From Anaerocolumna sp. AGMB13020 (GTDB lineage Bacteria > Bacillota > Clostridia > Lachnospirales > Lachnospiraceae): DNA of 64,000 bases. Location: contig NZ_CP136910.1 of NCBI RefSeq assembly GCF_033100115.1, positions 4,281,001-4,345,000 on the forward strand, in the 5' to 3' direction. Below are positions 25,993-34,789 of the stretch, one piece after another. Position 1 is the first letter of the stretch. The number at the start of each line of letters is the position of its first letter. The position numbers were made by a program, and so were the translations under genes. The notes below the pieces were generated by a model. It did not search any database. It saw nothing but the letters and a program-made list of their open reading frames with translations, and was not told the origin of the DNA.

Positions 25993-26877
25993 CTATCTGT
26001 CAAATTTTCTTACAAAACAGACACCCACTGCTCCGGGACCGGTATAGGTTCCAATGGTAACACCTATCTGAAACATAGGGTATGTAATCTTTCTGCCTAT
26101 GAGATTCTCCAGTTGAGATTGTACAGCTTTGGTATCTTCCGCAGTTGTGGCATTGGCCAGGCAGAAATCGTAATCTTCATAGTGAGCATTATTCTCGTTA
26201 AAATATTCCTCTGTCATATTAAGTATTCGGTCCAGAGATTTCTTGCGGCCTCTTACATTGGAATAAGGAATCAGTTCCGCATCCCTTAATTGAATCATAG
26301 GTTTGATGTTTAACATAGTACCTGCCAGCGAAGCTGCTTTTCCAATTCGTCCGCCTTTCGCAAGATATTCAAGGGTATCCACAGTAAACATGATCCTTGC
26401 GGAGGATTTAATCTCTTCCAGACGTTTCACTGTATCAGTTAATGAATAGCCCGCTTCTTTCAGATATGCTGCCTGCATTAAAAGGATTCCCTGACCGCCG
26501 GTAGCCTGAATGGAATCCACCACCTGTATATCAGCCTCCGGATACTTCTCAAGGGTAAGCTCTCTGGCATTAACGGCTGACTGATAAGAACCGCTGAACT
26601 TCTGAGTCAGGCAAAGACAGAGTATATCATTTCCGTTTAAAATTTCTTTTTCAAAGGCATGGCAGTAATCCATAACAGAAGGAAGAGAAGTTTTAGGAAA
26701 GATTTTATCACGGGACAGCCTTTGGTAGAATTCTTCGTTGCTGATTTCCACATTTTCTTTAAAATAACGTTCTAAATCAAAAGTCACATAAAATGGAATT
26801 AATGTTATATGATGCAGATTCAGCAGTTCTATGGGAGTATCACAGGAAGAATCGCTGAATATATGATAGCTGGCCAT
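25993..26877 (-). CDS. DegV family fatty-acid-binding protein
   Basis: 294 residues from the ATG at 26877 (AAGGAG upstream); an in-frame extension of 41 hydrophobic residues lacks a ribosome site. SDSSCDTP near the N-terminus, FPKTSLPSVMDY, and CLTQKFSGSYQSA then QVVDSIQATGGQGIL are the DegV fold motifs that bind the fatty-acid carboxylate. FakB-type relatives deliver fatty acids to the FakA kinase; no FakA is nearby, so its precise role is open. Confidence 0.92.
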   Translation of the reverse strand: MASYHIFSDSSCDTPIELLNLHHITLIPFYVTFDLERYFKENVEISNEEFYQRLSRDKIFPKTSLPSVMDYCHAFEKEILNGNDILCLCLTQKFSGSYQSAVNARELTLEKYPEADIQVVDSIQATGGQGILLMQAAYLKEAGYSLTDTVKRLEEIKSSARIMFTVDTLEYLAKGGRIGKAASLAGTMLNIKPMIQLRDAELIPYSNVRGRKKSLDRILNMTEEYFNENNAHYEDYDFCLANATTAEDTKAVQSQLENLIGRKITYPMFQIGVTIGTYTGPGAVGVCFVRKFDR

Positions 26878-27272
26878 ATATTTCTCCTTAAAAGTAATTA
26901 ATAGAATTATTATAACGAAAGTCAGGTGAAAAGTACAGTGTAAGAATATTAATAATTTTACCGCATTTGGAGAATATAAGAGTAGTGTATTGTTTGACAC
27001 TTATTTTCATCAATAAATCAAGCTTTACACAAATGCATTAATAGAGTTGTTTGTTACATGCAGTGGTTACTAAATAAGCAGAAGATTATAATTAAAATTT
27101 TTCATTAAGTATAATATATGACTGGATAAGGAAAATGAACTTCAGCTTATAGGAACAAAACAAGAGCAATAACAGGATTAAATGCGAATAAATGAAAATC
27201 GAATTCGTTCGCATCCTGGATTATGGAAAAACCACATCTTATAACAGGTGCGGTATGCAATGGGAGTTTGTG

Positions 27273-28301
27273 ATGAAAAAAACAACAAACATTATTATAA
27301 CTTTAGTATGCCTTACTCTTATGGTTCATAATCTCAGTAATGCTATACCATTTATTAGCAACAGCTACTTCGGGGTGCAGGCAGCATATGCAAAAGCAGA
27401 GGACGGACTTCCGTTAATATATGACAGCACTTCCGTAGATTACATGTCATATATTCCGGAATTGGAATGCAGCAGTGAGGTACAGGAAGCACTGGCTATC
27501 AGTAATCCAGATATCACAATAGATGCTGAGGCAGCTATATTAATTGATGCAAACAGCGGAGCTATCCTATATCATAAAAATGCTACAACCCCAATCTTTC
27601 CGGCTAGTACGGCAAAGGTTCTGACAGCGCTGGTTGCTCTTGAATGGTGTAAGCAAAGTGAAATGGTCAAGGTAGGAAAAGAAGTCAGCATGATACCCTA
27701 TGATTCTTCCAGAGCAGGATTAAGATCTGGTGACAAGTTAAAGGTCTACAATCTGTTGGAAGCCATGCTGATCCCTTCCGGTAATGATGCTGCTTATGCC
27801 ATTGCAGTATATGTAGGAAGGAAAGCACTGAAAGATAAAACCGCAGGTGAAATGAAAGCAATCAAGAAATTTACGGAACTTATGAATGAAAAAGCAGAGA
27901 AGCTCGGAGCTTACAACTCCTGTTTCATTTCGCCGGATGGATATGATGCCATCGGACAGTATTCAACCGCATATGACATGGCGCTAATCGGACTACAGGC
28001 ACTAAAAAGTAAGACGATAATGAAGATTACAAAAGAAAGAACCTCAACGATTACCATGCAAAACGGAAGAACCTTGTCCTTATGGAATACCAATGCACTC
28101 ATTAATAAAGACAGCATGTGGTATGATTCTCATGTTATCGGGCTTAAGACAGGTACCACCAGTATAGCAGGACGGTGTCTTATTTCAGCTGCCGGAGAAG
28201 GTAACGCAAAGGTATTATCAGTAGTCATGCATTCCTCCAGTGCCGGAAGGTGGCAGGATTCCCTGAAGCTTCTGGAATACGGAAGAAAGAAAATCAGTTA
28301 A
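27273..28301 (+). CDS. dacF: D-alanyl-D-alanine carboxypeptidase (PBP5/DacF type)
   Basis: 342 residues from the ATG at 27273, with GGGAG six bases upstream; an in-frame ATG at 27192 would place residues before the signal peptide. A hydrophobic signal (NIIITLVCLTLMVH) indicates export. The penicillin-binding triad is intact: SxxK in ASTAKVLTAL, SGN in IPSGNDAAYA, KTG in GLKTGTTSIAG. It trims the terminal D-Ala from peptidoglycan pentapeptides. The C-terminal beta domain of larger PBP5 proteins is absent. A strong terminator follows. Confidence 0.93.
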   Translation: MKKTTNIIITLVCLTLMVHNLSNAIPFISNSYFGVQAAYAKAEDGLPLIYDSTSVDYMSYIPELECSSEVQEALAISNPDITIDAEAAILIDANSGAILYHKNATTPIFPASTAKVLTALVALEWCKQSEMVKVGKEVSMIPYDSSRAGLRSGDKLKVYNLLEAMLIPSGNDAAYAIAVYVGRKALKDKTAGEMKAIKKFTELMNEKAEKLGAYNSCFISPDGYDAIGQYSTAYDMALIGLQALKSKTIMKITKERTSTITMQNGRTLSLWNTNALINKDSMWYDSHVIGLKTGTTSIAGRCLISAAGEGNAKVLSVVMHSSSAGRWQDSLKLLEYGRKKIS

Positions 28302-28320
28302 ACGGCCGGATGGTGGTGTA

Positions 28321-28366
28321 TAATAAGGGACTGCAGCAATGGAGTATTGCGGCTGGTCCCTTATTA
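28321..28366 (+). terminator. Terminator after dacF-like gene
   Basis: TAATAAGGGAC (28321-28331) pairs perfectly with GTCCCTTATTA (28356-28366), with an inner GCAGCAAT/ATTGCGGC extension. Confidence 0.85.
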
Positions 28367-28402
28367 TATATAGTGGTAAAAGGGAGTTGGTTTCAGTGGG
28401 AC

Positions 28403-28615
28403 GGCAATTTACACACAAAACAGAAAGTCCATTGCTTCAATTCCAAGGTATAAGAAGTCCTAATTCTCTGAAGCTTTTGTGCTTGGCATAAGGTAAAACA
28501 GATAACTCGCTGCGCTCAGACAATCTGTTTTACCTTATAGCACAAAAGCTTCAGAGAAAAGGACTTCTTATACCTTTCCATAGGCGCATTGGTCTTTCTT
28601 TTTGTGTAAATTGCC
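28403..28615. repeat. Long structured hairpin element, copy B
   Basis: A 213-bp hairpin, the partner of the element at 23936. Outer arms GGCAATTTACACA...CAGAAAG / CTTTC...TGTGTAAATTGCC; middle arms AAGGTATAAGAAGTCC / GGACTTCTTATACCTT (shared with A); inner arms GAAGCTTTTGTGC / GCACAAAAGCTTC and TAAGGTAAA / TTTACCTTA; apex AACTCGCTGCGCTCAGACA. The inner and outer arms differ from copy A on both sides in a compensating way. Conserved unpaired parts: TAATT opposite AAAA, TTGRCA opposite TA, TCCATAGGC, and the apex. Both copies are preceded by GGGAC. Confidence 0.88.
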
Positions 28616-29125
28616 TGCTAATTGAAAGAAGAGTGATTTTTCTATATGCTGAGAGCTATAGCACTGATGATTCTGCTATCGTGCTTCCGTATTTGATAAA
28701 ACTATAATATAATAAAAATAGTAACTTTTTTGGGATTTATGCTCTTATAAAAAAGAGATTATGGGAACCATAGACCAAATTAATTTTATGTTGTCTGATG
28801 ATGGAGAATATTTCTTTCATTATAATATATTACCCATGTCAGAATTGCTTATGGCACAAGTTTTCTCAGTTACCCTGTTTTGAAGCAGCTTAATCTTTAG
28901 CGCACTAAAATACTATTACCTAATAAATTTTTACAGGTATATTCACTTATATATATCAATATTTATTTATTGATATTGGGGTCAAAAGTCATTTTATATA
29001 TAACCGAGAGTGAACTGGACTAATAAAGTATTTCAAGAAGCTCTACCACAACCTCTTTTGATTAAATTCAAATTTATCTGTTCGGATACGTGGCCTAAAT
29101 GATGTCTTTCCCTATACCCAGATGG
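28616..29125. other. Intergenic AT-rich region, one weak small ORF
   Basis: No convincing gene over 500 bp. A 40-codon frame at 28761-28883 (MGTIDQINFMLSDDGEYFFH...) has a weak GAGAT upstream and no recognisable family; it may be a remnant. ATATCAATA...TATTGATAT (28953-28976) is a short hairpin. Confidence 0.4.
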
Positions 29126-29347
29126 GTTTGCCTTCCCTTTAGCAATTTTCTGTTGAAGAGTACCTAATAACACTTAAATAGCAGCAGCTGTGACTAGGTA
29201 AAATAATACCACTGTCTTAGTTCTCAGTTGTACATAACGATACCTGTCCAGCGAGTTTGGAATTATTTTACCTGCCAGGAACAGGTGCTGCTATTTTAGT
29301 GGAATTTGGTACTCTGAACAAGAAAAGGGCTAAAGGGAAGGCAAACT
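29126..29347. repeat. Third long hairpin, upstream of topB
   Basis: GTTTGCCTTCCCTTTAGC (29126-29143) is perfectly inverted at 29330-29347. Further in, TTTTCTGTTGAAGAGTACC pairs with GGTACTCTGAACAAGAAAA, and AAATAGCAGCAG...AGGTAAAATAAT pairs with ATTATTTTACCT...TGCTGCTATTT. The apex of about 54 bases contains CCAGCGAGTTTGG, whose complement holds AACTCGCTG, also present at the apex of the other two long hairpins. Arm sequences are otherwise unrelated to them, but the size (222 bp) and layout match. Confidence 0.75.
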
Positions 29348-29524
29348 CCTCGTCCGCTCCCAAAGACCAACCAGCTCGCCATATGCACCCCTTCTCCCCA
29401 TTTTTCCTTTCCATCAAGTTGCAAATATGTTATGATAAAGGGACGGAATTTCATTTCCAAAACCAATTGCCGCATTTCAAAGGTATAGCGGCAGTTACTG
29501 ATACCGATAGAAAGTTGGAGCAAT

Positions 29525-31627
29525 ATGTCTAAGAATTTATATATTTCAGAGAAACCCAGTGTAGCCCAGGAATTCGCCAAAGCCCTGAAGGAAGACTTTA
29601 AAAAGAGAGACGGCTATATGGAATCGGATAAATCGCTGGTAACCTGGTGTGTGGGTCACCTGGTTACAATGAGTTATCCCGAAAGCTATGACGCTTCACT
29701 GAAACGCTGGAGTCTGGAGACACTGCCCTTTATGCCAAAAGCTTACCGCTATGAGGTCATACCGGCTGTGGCAAAACAGTTCGCCGTAGTAAAAGGGCTG
29801 TTAAACCGTCAGGATGTTGACTGTATCTATGTCTGTACTGACTCCGGACGTGAAGGAGAATACATATACCGATTGGTAGACCAGCTGGCAGAAGTTCCGG
29901 TAAATAAAGAAAAACGAAGAGTGTGGATTGATTCTCAGACAGAGGATGAGATCTTAAGGGGAATCCGAGAAGCGAAGCCTCTTAGTGCTTATAATAACCT
30001 GTCAGCTTCTGCTTATTTAAGGGCCAAAGAGGATTATCTGATGGGGATTAATTTCTCCAGAGTCCTGACTTTAAAATATGGGCAGAGTGTATCTAATTAT
30101 TTGCAGGGGGAAAAACGTGCGGCTATTTCGGTGGGCAGGGTTATGACCTGTGTTCTCGGCATGGTCGTAAGAAGAGAAAGAGAGATCAGGGAATTTGTTA
30201 AAACACCTTTTTACAGGGTTTTGATTACTCTTGAAACCTCAGGAAAGACCTTTGACGGTGAATTTCGTGCAGTAGAAGGTTCTAAATATTTTAACTCCTC
30301 CTTATTATATAAAGAGAACGGTTTCAGAGAAAAAGAAAGTGCCGTTAAGCTGATTGAAGAACTGCTTGATAGAACACCTGCCTTAGAGGAACGTCAGGAG
30401 AATAATAAATCGATTTTTACAGATACCATATCGGAAGAAGAAACAGTAAATGCGGAAATAACCTCCATTGAGAAAAAGAAAGAGAATAAAAATGCACCGC
30501 TGCTCTATAATCTGGCAGAGCTTCAGAATGATTGCGCCAGGATGTTTAAGATCAGTCCGGATGAAACCCTTAAGATTACCCAGGAGCTGTATGAAAAGAA
30601 GCTGGTTACTTATCCAAGAACCGATGCCAGAGTTCTGTCTACAGCAGTTGCAAAGGAAATCCATAAGAATATTGGTGGCCTTAGAAATTATGCTATGGTA
30701 AGGGAATATGCAGCCGAGATTCTTGAAAAAGGAAGCTTTAAAAATATTGCAAAAACCAGATATGTAAATGATAAACAGATTACGGACCATTATGCCATCA
30801 TCCCCACAGGCCAGGGCTATCAGGCACTGAATTCCCTGAACCCTACTGCCGGAAAGGTCTATGAGATAATTGCCAGAAGATTCTTAAGTATCTTTTTTCC
30901 GCCTGCGGTTTATCAGAAGATAAGCCTTACCACCAAACAGAAACAGGAAAGCTTCTTTTCAAGCTTTAAGGTCTTACTGGAGGAAGGGTATCTTAAGGTG
31001 GCGGCCAATTCCTTTGATAAGAGAAAAGAGCAGCAGGCCGACGCTAGTCAAGGGAAGAATGAGAAAGAGGACAGTGAAGATTCGGATTATGGTGCTGACT
31101 TCATGGAGGCAGTAAAAAATCTTAAGAAAGGTATGCTTCTGCCGGTAAAAGCCATGACCATAAGAGAGGGTGAAACCGCACCGCCCAAAAGATATAATTC
31201 CGGTTCTATGATTCTTGCAATGGAAAATGCAGGTCAGTTAATAGAAGATGAAGAATTAAGAGCCCAGATCAAAGGCAGTGGCATCGGTACCAGTGCAACC
31301 AGAGCGGAAATCCTTAATAAGCTTGTTAAAATTGATTATCTTGCATTGAATAAAAAGACGCAGATCATAACACCCAGTCTTTTAGGAGAAATGATTTATG
31401 ATGTTGTAAATTCCTCCATAAAATCTCTCCTTAATGCAGAGCTTACTGCCAGCTGGGAGAAGGGTCTAACGATGGTTTCCGGGGGAGAGATTTCCGAAGA
31501 AGAATATATGGGTAAATTAGAAGGATTTGTAGCCCGAATGACCAATGGAGTAAAAGGGTTATCGAACCAGTATGGCCTGAAACAATACTTTGATGAGGTA
31601 TCCGTTTTTTATAAAAGCAAAAAATAA
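29525..31627 (+). CDS. topB: DNA topoisomerase III
   Basis: 700 residues, normal for Firmicute TopB. Type IA enzyme that decatenates DNA. The N-terminal Toprim begins SEKPSVAQEFAKAL with the catalytic Glu, and the acidic DSGREGEYI follows at about 105. The active-site Tyr is in LVTYPRTDARVLS (about 360) and GIGTSATRAEI near 580. There is no C-terminal zinc-ribbon array. GGAG with short spacing precedes the ATG. Chromosomal or element-borne copies are not distinguishable by sequence alone, but the setting here looks chromosomal. Confidence 0.96.
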   Translation: MSKNLYISEKPSVAQEFAKALKEDFKKRDGYMESDKSLVTWCVGHLVTMSYPESYDASLKRWSLETLPFMPKAYRYEVIPAVAKQFAVVKGLLNRQDVDCIYVCTDSGREGEYIYRLVDQLAEVPVNKEKRRVWIDSQTEDEILRGIREAKPLSAYNNLSASAYLRAKEDYLMGINFSRVLTLKYGQSVSNYLQGEKRAAISVGRVMTCVLGMVVRREREIREFVKTPFYRVLITLETSGKTFDGEFRAVEGSKYFNSSLLYKENGFREKESAVKLIEELLDRTPALEERQENNKSIFTDTISEEETVNAEITSIEKKKENKNAPLLYNLAELQNDCARMFKISPDETLKITQELYEKKLVTYPRTDARVLSTAVAKEIHKNIGGLRNYAMVREYAAEILEKGSFKNIAKTRYVNDKQITDHYAIIPTGQGYQALNSLNPTAGKVYEIIARRFLSIFFPPAVYQKISLTTKQKQESFFSSFKVLLEEGYLKVAANSFDKRKEQQADASQGKNEKEDSEDSDYGADFMEAVKNLKKGMLLPVKAMTIREGETAPPKRYNSGSMILAMENAGQLIEDEELRAQIKGSGIGTSATRAEILNKLVKIDYLALNKKTQIITPSLLGEMIYDVVNSSIKSLLNAELTASWEKGLTMVSGGEISEEEYMGKLEGFVARMTNGVKGLSNQYGLKQYFDEVSVFYKSKK

Positions 31628-31722
31628 AAATAAGATAACCAGGTCTTTGAAATCCGAGTGTATTTTATAAAATGTGACTGAGCGTCTAAGTCCCCAAGCG
31701 ATGAGAAAGGAATGGAATTAAT

Positions 31723-32394
31723 ATGTGGGAAGAACTTACCATTGAAAAGAACTATGATTTAACACAGACAATTGCAGCTGATATCTTTGCAGGAGCTACC
31801 TATCCCTGGGAAGTACTGTCTGCTATCGGCAGTTTTATCAAGAAGCTGGGAGAACAGCTGGATAGTGATGTATATAAAAGAATCGGTGAAGATGTGTGGA
31901 TTGCAAAATCTGCTTCAGTAGCACCTACAGCCTATATCGGAGGACCAGCTATTATCGGAAAAGAGGCTGAAATCAGACATGGTGCTTATATCAGAGGTAA
32001 TGCAATCGTAGGTGAAGGTGCGGTGGTCGGGAATTCCACTGAACTTAAGAATGTAATCCTTTTTAACAAGGTACAGGTGCCGCATTATAATTATGTGGGA
32101 GATTCTGTTCTGGGATATAAAGCTCATATGGGGGCAGGAGCAATTACCTCTAATGTTAAATCTGATAAGACACTGGTTACCATCAGCAAGCAGGGCGAAA
32201 AACTTGAGACAGGTCTTAAGAAAATGGGAGCGATGCTTGGTGACAATGTTGAGATTGGCTGCAACAGTGTTCTTAACCCAGGTACGGTAATCGGCAAGGG
32301 GTCCCATGTGTATCCTTTGTCCATGGTCAGAGGTTTTGTTCCGGCAGGAGCTATTTATAAAAAGCAAGGTGAAGTGGCTAAGCTAAATGAATAA
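31723..32394 (+). CDS. Left-handed beta-helix acyltransferase-like protein (GlmU C-terminal-like)
   Basis: 223 residues. After an alpha-helical N-terminus, hexapeptide repeats run from about residue 55 to 205 (VWIAKSASVAPTAYIGGPAIIGKEAEIRHGAYIRG, GDNVEIGCNSVLNPGTVIGKGSHVYP). This is the acetyltransferase-like half of UDP-GlcNAc pyrophosphorylases; no nucleotidyltransferase domain is present. Proteins like this are annotated as nucleotide-sugar acyltransferases in Lachnospiraceae, but the substrate is unknown. It lies 95 bp after topB and could be in the same transcript. Confidence 0.8.
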   Translation: MWEELTIEKNYDLTQTIAADIFAGATYPWEVLSAIGSFIKKLGEQLDSDVYKRIGEDVWIAKSASVAPTAYIGGPAIIGKEAEIRHGAYIRGNAIVGEGAVVGNSTELKNVILFNKVQVPHYNYVGDSVLGYKAHMGAGAITSNVKSDKTLVTISKQGEKLETGLKKMGAMLGDNVEIGCNSVLNPGTVIGKGSHVYPLSMVRGFVPAGAIYKKQGEVAKLNE

Positions 32395-32477
32395 ATTAGA
32401 TGTGTCAAGACATTGTCCTTTCTGATTGCACCACACTGAAGCATACTACGGTAAGATTTTGGATATTCAGCACCAGA

Positions 32478-32507
32478 AAACCGCAAAATTAAGTTTTGCG
32501 GTTTCTT
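32478..32507 (+). terminator. Intrinsic terminator
   Basis: AAACCGCAAAA (32478-32488) pairs perfectly with TTTTGCGGTTT (32494-32504), then CTT. It ends the transcript of the beta-helix protein. Confidence 0.85.
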
Positions 32508-32602
32508 GCTGTCTGCCTCCAAAACGCAACCTCCAGCCTGGAAAATATAGTTATAAACCTCATACTAAGAATGATAATGAATGAGTTTTGAATGCTCTAT
32601 AG

Positions 32603-33100
32603 TTAATTATTTTTCCAGTCAAGGAGAGTTTCCAGTGTGTTTACAAAAACTGAAAGCCCCTCTTTGTCCTGTTCATCAAAACGTCCCAGCGATGGACTGT
32701 CAATATCAAGTACACCTACTATGCTGCCTTTATAATGAAGCGGTATTACGATTTCTGAACGGGAAGCACTGTCACAGGCAATATGTCCGGGAAATTCATG
32801 AACGTCGTAAATCAGCTGAGTTTCATCCTTTAGAACGGCTGTTCCGCATACACCTCGGCCAATTGCTATATGTACGCAGGCCGTCTTTCCCTGAAAAGGA
32901 CCAAGAAGTAGTTCGCCCCTTTTCATCAGGTAGAACCCTGACCAGTTAATGTCTGTTAACGCAGCCATTAAAAGGGCTGATGCATTGGCAAGACCAGGTA
33001 TTACATCCGGTTCATTATCAAGCAGAGCTTTTAACTGTGCGTTCACAAGCTCATATAATTCTTTTTTATCCTTTGGATAGTCGTTGGTTAATTCAACCAT
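32603..33100 (-). CDS. msrC: Free methionine-R-sulfoxide reductase (GAF domain)
   Basis: 165 residues from the ATG at 33100 (GAGGG upstream); the frame extends another 73 codons through a tandem repeat, which is clearly not coding. A single GAF domain with INWSGFYLMK, LLLGPFQGKTACVHIAIGRGVCGTA and HIACDSASRSEIVIPL carries the family cysteines (GVCG and HIACD). The enzyme reduces free Met-R-sulfoxide using thioredoxin. It acts in the cytoplasm in oxidative-damage repair. Confidence 0.93.
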   Translation of the reverse strand: MVELTNDYPKDKKELYELVNAQLKALLDNEPDVIPGLANASALLMAALTDINWSGFYLMKRGELLLGPFQGKTACVHIAIGRGVCGTAVLKDETQLIYDVHEFPGHIACDSASRSEIVIPLHYKGSIVGVLDIDSPSLGRFDEQDKEGLSVFVNTLETLLDWKNN

Positions 33101-33155
33101 AAAACCCTCATTTCTGAATAAACACAGACGGTTTATTCTGCTATTTTTATAAGTT

Positions 33156-33290
33156 ATCTTTTGATGTGCAAGCTTTTTGATGTGTAAGCTTTTTGGTGCG
33201 CAAGCTTTTTGATGTGTAAGCTTTTTGATGTGTAAGCTTTTTGGTGCGCAAGCTTTTTGATGTGTAAGCTTTTGATGTACAAGCTTTATA
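33156..33290. repeat. 16-bp tandem repeat upstream of msrC
   Basis: About seven units of AAGCTTTTTGATGTGT, of which every third reads AAGCTTTTTGGTGCGC, giving a higher-order 48-bp period. It starts near 33156 and decays into AAGCTTTATAAGCTTAAT. It occupies the expected promoter/leader of msrC on the minus strand. Confidence 0.88.
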
Positions 33291-33319
33291 AGCTTAATAA
33301 GAAACAAGCTTATAAGCAT

Positions 33320-33553
33320 GAGCTTTTGTTGTGTTAGTTTCTGCTGTGTTCAGTAGCTTTAAGGTGCATTTGCTGCTTGCATTTTCTGTAATAAAGAAGA
33401 TTTGATACAGTCAATAGTTTTCAATACACCTTAATGAATAATATTTGCAGTACTTTGTTTGGTTATAAATAAAGTTTTATATGTATTAAAATAATAAATT
33501 GGGATAACTTAATAAAGTATATCCCAATTTACTACATGTTTCAACTGGTTGAT
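33320..33553. other. Intergenic, no gene seen
   Basis: AT-rich; AAATTGGGATAA (33496-33507) and TTATCC/ATCCCAATTT (about 33522-33531) form a hairpin that may terminate the minus-strand gene ending at 33554. Confidence 0.4.
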
Positions 33554-33898
33554 TTAACGAAAACTATTACCTTCTGTAAGGTTGGATACATACTGTTTCA
33601 TTTCTGATTTGGAACGGACACTGTGGGTTCCGTCAATAACCTGTTGTTTGCCTGTATTATCAAGTGAAGCAAAATAATTCATGGCATTCAGATTCTGTGC
33701 CAGAGCCATTCCAAGACCTAGAGGTATTTCGGGTCCATCTGTATAGTTTAGTTCCATAGTAATTACCATGCCTTTCTGACAGCCTGCAATTATCGGCAGT
33801 TTTCCAAACTTGATTTGCATAGGTACTTTATTAGTATCTCGAGAATCAGAAAGATTTATGCCGTATGTTTCATTCCGGTAGCTTTCATTTTCTTCCAT
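33554..33898 (-). CDS. Small hypothetical protein
   Basis: 114 residues. Its C-terminal 40 residues (ALAQNLNAMNYFASLDNTGKQQ followed by IDGTHSVRSKSEMKQYVSNL) resemble a motif I have seen at the end of other small Lachnospiraceae proteins, built around F-A-S-L...K-Q-Q-V-I and S-K-x-E-M. No function is known to me. The ATG at 33898 lies inside the 3' end of the TerC gene (43-bp overlap) with a weak ribosome site, so translation is probably coupled; an internal Met at residue 27 is a possible alternative start. Confidence 0.6.
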   Translation of the reverse strand: MEENESYRNETYGINLSDSRDTNKVPMQIKFGKLPIIAGCQKGMVITMELNYTDGPEIPLGLGMALAQNLNAMNYFASLDNTGKQQVIDGTHSVRSKSEMKQYVSNLTEGNSFR

Positions 33899-34563
33899 TT
33901 ATAAAATCCATAAATTACAATAGTTAATGAGGCTAACATGGACAGAATATTTGTTAATAGGCCGGGAATCAGAGTAAGGAGCAGAGGATATGAGAAAATC
34001 ATTTCCAGAGACGTATGAATTAAGACAGCACCGCACAGGTACAGGATTATCAGGTAGCGTTTCATCAGATTCATAAATAGCCGGCAGCTTAGCAATAATA
34101 TTGGAAGACTAAGCAGTAAACCCAATGAAATAATTCGTATATTTCCGTCTGCAGCTCCTGCGATGGCTAGTATGTTGTCAAAGCTTAAAGAAAGGCTTAT
34201 AAAAGTAATTTTAAGAATTGCTTTTGAAAGTTTCAGATCCTGATTCAGCGTATATTCGCCTTCCTCTTTCTTTAGGTCTTCTTTTTCAGGTTTAAGCATG
34301 TCATAGGTGATCTTCATAAGCAGAAAACCTCCAAAAGGCTGAATGGGCAGCCATTTGACTTCCATTATAACACTGATCAAAGAGGTAAAGAGGATTGAGA
34401 ATAGCAAGGATAATGTAAAGCCGGATAAATAAGCCTTCTTACGGTTATCACTGTTTAATTTCTCAGAGACAAAGGCTATAACACTAATATTATCAAAGCT
34501 TAAAATAATATTAAGCAGTGCTATGTGCAGAATATCTAACATCGTGACGATGAAAGCAGACAT
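33856..34563 (-). CDS. TerC-family membrane protein
   Basis: 235 residues from the ATG at 34563 (GGGAGG upstream). Six to seven membrane helices. The two family repeats carry the acidic pair in ILSFDNISVIAF and LSLSFDNILAIAG, the residues thought to handle metal ions (Mn export in several members). The cytoplasmic loop EKEDLKKEEGEYT lies between the halves. The gene is preceded by a 67-bp structured inverted repeat that might be regulatory. Confidence 0.88.
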   Translation of the reverse strand: MSAFIVTMLDILHIALLNIILSFDNISVIAFVSEKLNSDNRKKAYLSGFTLSLLFSILFTSLISVIMEVKWLPIQPFGGFLLMKITYDMLKPEKEDLKKEEGEYTLNQDLKLSKAILKITFISLSLSFDNILAIAGAADGNIRIISLGLLLSLPILLLSCRLFMNLMKRYLIILYLCGAVLIHTSLEMIFSYPLLLTLIPGLLTNILSMLASLTIVIYGFYKWKKMKATGMKHTA

Positions 34564-34668
34564 AAATAGAGCCTCCCTTTCGCTAATTTTTTCAAGTCCT
34601 TTTATAGTATTCAGGAAAGAGGAGTAGGTTACAAAAGATATTTTATTGCTTGTTAGAAGACATAAATT

Positions 34669-34735
34669 AAGACTGTACCGCGGCTTTGTTGTATCATACA
34701 AACACAGAGACAACAAAAGTTCTCGTTACAGTCTT
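34669..34735 (-). promoter_or_regulatory. Structured inverted repeat upstream of terC-like gene
   Basis: AAGACTGTA (34669-34677) pairs with TACAGTCTT (34727-34735), and inside it TTTGTTGT pairs with ACAACAAA. It lies between the fur-like stop and the terC-like start. It does not show the core of the manganese (yybP-ykoY) riboswitch that precedes some terC genes. Either a terminator/attenuator or a cruciform. Confidence 0.45.
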
Positions 34736-34789
34736 TTATTTCATAAATCAAATTTTATTGTAATGAAATGCCGCATGGCATTATAAATT

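Noticed and set aside
23936..28615. Interpreting the two long hairpins as a CRISPR, retron or group II intron
   Set aside because: No reverse transcriptase, no direct-repeat array and no intron domain V-like motif are present near either copy.
33101..33319. N-terminal extension of the msrC frame with HQKACAPKSLHIKK repeats
   Set aside because: It is translation of the 16-bp tandem repeat; the true start at 33100 has a ribosome site and matches family length.
34669..34735. Manganese (yybP-ykoY) riboswitch before terC
   Set aside because: The conserved riboswitch core sequence was not found; only simple nested stems are present.
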